Shown here: positions 7,216 through 7,679 of the stretch, piece after piece
Layout of the letters: the number at the start of each line of letters is the position of its first letter
Position numbering within the stretch: position 1 is the first letter of the stretch
From: PWQG01 sp041685555
Lineage (GTDB): Bacteria > Pseudomonadota > Gammaproteobacteria > Pseudomonadales > Pseudohongiellaceae
DNA length: 7,679 nucleotides
Direction: 5' to 3'
NCBI GenBank assembly: GCA_041685555.1
Contig: JAWLFN010000130.1
Location: 1-7,679 of the forward strand
The notes under the pieces: model-generated
What the model was told of the DNA's origin: nothing
The model's database searches: none
The model's input: the letters and a program-made list of their open reading frames with translations, nothing else
Position numbers and translations under genes: made by a program

Positions 7216-7397
7216 TTTCGGGCGCGACGCAATGCCAGTACAAGAAGCATACTACCGAAACCGACTCCGGCAAGCAGCCAGATCATGTGTTGCAGTTCAT
7301 GGCCTGCCTGGGTCACGCCATGACCGGGGTGAGCGACGGCAGCTGGGGGCAGCAGGAAAATTGCTACGCTCATCAGGGTCAACAGTCTGTCTCTCAT
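7206..7397 (-). CDS. Small exported membrane protein with HupE/UreJ-like HPGHG start
   Basis: A 63-residue protein. Residues 1-22 form a signal peptide ending AAVA, so cleavage would expose a mature N-terminus HPGHG (23-27). H33 and H37 follow, then one membrane helix (about 39-56) and a very basic tail, RRARNRR, expected in the cytoplasm. HupE/UreJ nickel-permease-like proteins also begin their mature part with an H-x-G-H-type motif, but they have several membrane helices; here only one remains. It starts inside the ureG stop as an ATGA overlap (7394-7397), with AGAGG upstream, so it is very probably a real, co-translated urease-cluster gene. The four histidines could bind nickel or another metal outside the membrane. 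It may be a decayed UreJ or a distinct microprotein. Function is unproven. Confidence 0.78.
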   Translation of the reverse strand: MRDRLLTLMSVAIFLLPPAAVAHPGHGVTQAGHELQHMIWLLAGVGFGSMLLVLALRRARNRR

Positions 7398-7679
7398 AGG
7401 GCTTTCCTCTCGGTTTCGGTCTCTGTTTCTGGTGCGGTAGTGCTCAGAGCCTGGCGGGCTGGCAACATGCCTTCCCTAACCAGGAACTCAACGATTGTGC
7501 CCAGGCCTTCTCCCTCCTTGAGGTTGGACATGACAAAAGGTCTGTCACCTCGCATTCTTCGAGCATCCTCGTCCATGACGGCCAGGGATGCACCTACATG
7601 TGGAGCCAGGTCAGTTTTGTTGATGATCAGAAGGTCGGAGCGGGTGATGCCGGGACCCCCTTTGCGGGGAATCTTGTCG
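7394..7679 (-). CDS. ureG: Urease accessory GTPase UreG (partial; N-terminus beyond window)
   Basis: The last 94 residues are visible; full UreG is usually a little over 200. The fragment begins DKIPRKGGPGITRSDLL and continues with the G4 guanine-specificity motif NKTD and APHVGASLAVMDEDARRMR, closely matching UreG rather than the related HypB. UreG is the SIMIBI-class GTPase that, with UreE, UreF and UreD/H, delivers nickel to apo-urease in the cytoplasm. The P-loop lies outside the window. The C-terminus carries a Thr/Glu-rich tail (TETETE) that seems to extend past the usual UreG end. The gene overlaps the following microprotein gene by four bases. It implies that the rest of a urease operon lies to the right on the minus strand. 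Confidence 0.95.
   Translation of the reverse strand, partial: DKIPRKGGPGITRSDLLIINKTDLAPHVGASLAVMDEDARRMRGDRPFVMSNLKEGEGLGTIVEFLVREGMLPARQALSTTAPETETETERKAL

Noticed and set aside
7206..7397. Full HupE/UreJ gene
   Set aside because: Only one membrane helix follows the signal peptide and the frame ends after 63 residues, so the permease name is not justified.

Overview
The window looks like part of a gammaproteobacterial chromosome. The support is the UreG-type sequence, a moderately GC-rich composition, good Shine-Dalgarno sites and the style of the two-component proteins. I cannot name a genus; a marine or halophilic lineage is only a guess. Genes are densely packed with stop/start overlaps. 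No RNA genes, insertion sequences, CRISPR arrays or attachment sites were seen.

Layout. (1) Positions 1-2310, minus strand: two tandem genes of the arginase/agmatinase (ureohydrolase) fold, joined by an ATGA overlap. Both begin with export signals, which is unusual because textbook ureohydrolases are cytoplasmic. The upstream gene (817-2310) is complete and keeps all the metal-ligand motifs. The downstream gene (1-820) is cut by the window edge just before its first metal-ligand motif. (2) Positions 2311-2875: a 565-base divergent intergenic region with no convincing gene. It holds two inverted repeats that could be operators. (3) Positions 2876-7184, plus strand: a two-gene signalling operon. 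The first gene is a 1132-residue fusion of an NCS1-type transporter (the purine/cytosine/allantoin/hydantoin permease family), a nine-cysteine module, two further membrane segments, a histidine kinase and a receiver domain. The second, overlapping it by 11 bases, is a response regulator with a receiver domain and a LuxR-type helix-turn-helix. (4) Positions 7206-7679, minus strand and convergent with the signalling operon: the end of ureG (urease nickel chaperone) and, overlapping it, a 63-residue exported membrane microprotein that starts like HupE/UreJ.

How the parts may fit together (inference). Ureohydrolases release urea from guanidino compounds, and urease splits urea to ammonia. NCS1 carriers bind ring compounds that contain a urea- or amidine-like group. 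The locus therefore suggests a nitrogen-scavenging circuit. Exported ureohydrolases would act on an extracytoplasmic guanidino compound, a transporter-like receptor kinase would sense a nitrogenous solute, and its LuxR-type partner would control the divergent enzyme genes and perhaps the urease cluster. The ligand, the ureohydrolase substrate and the regulon cannot be read from sequence alone.
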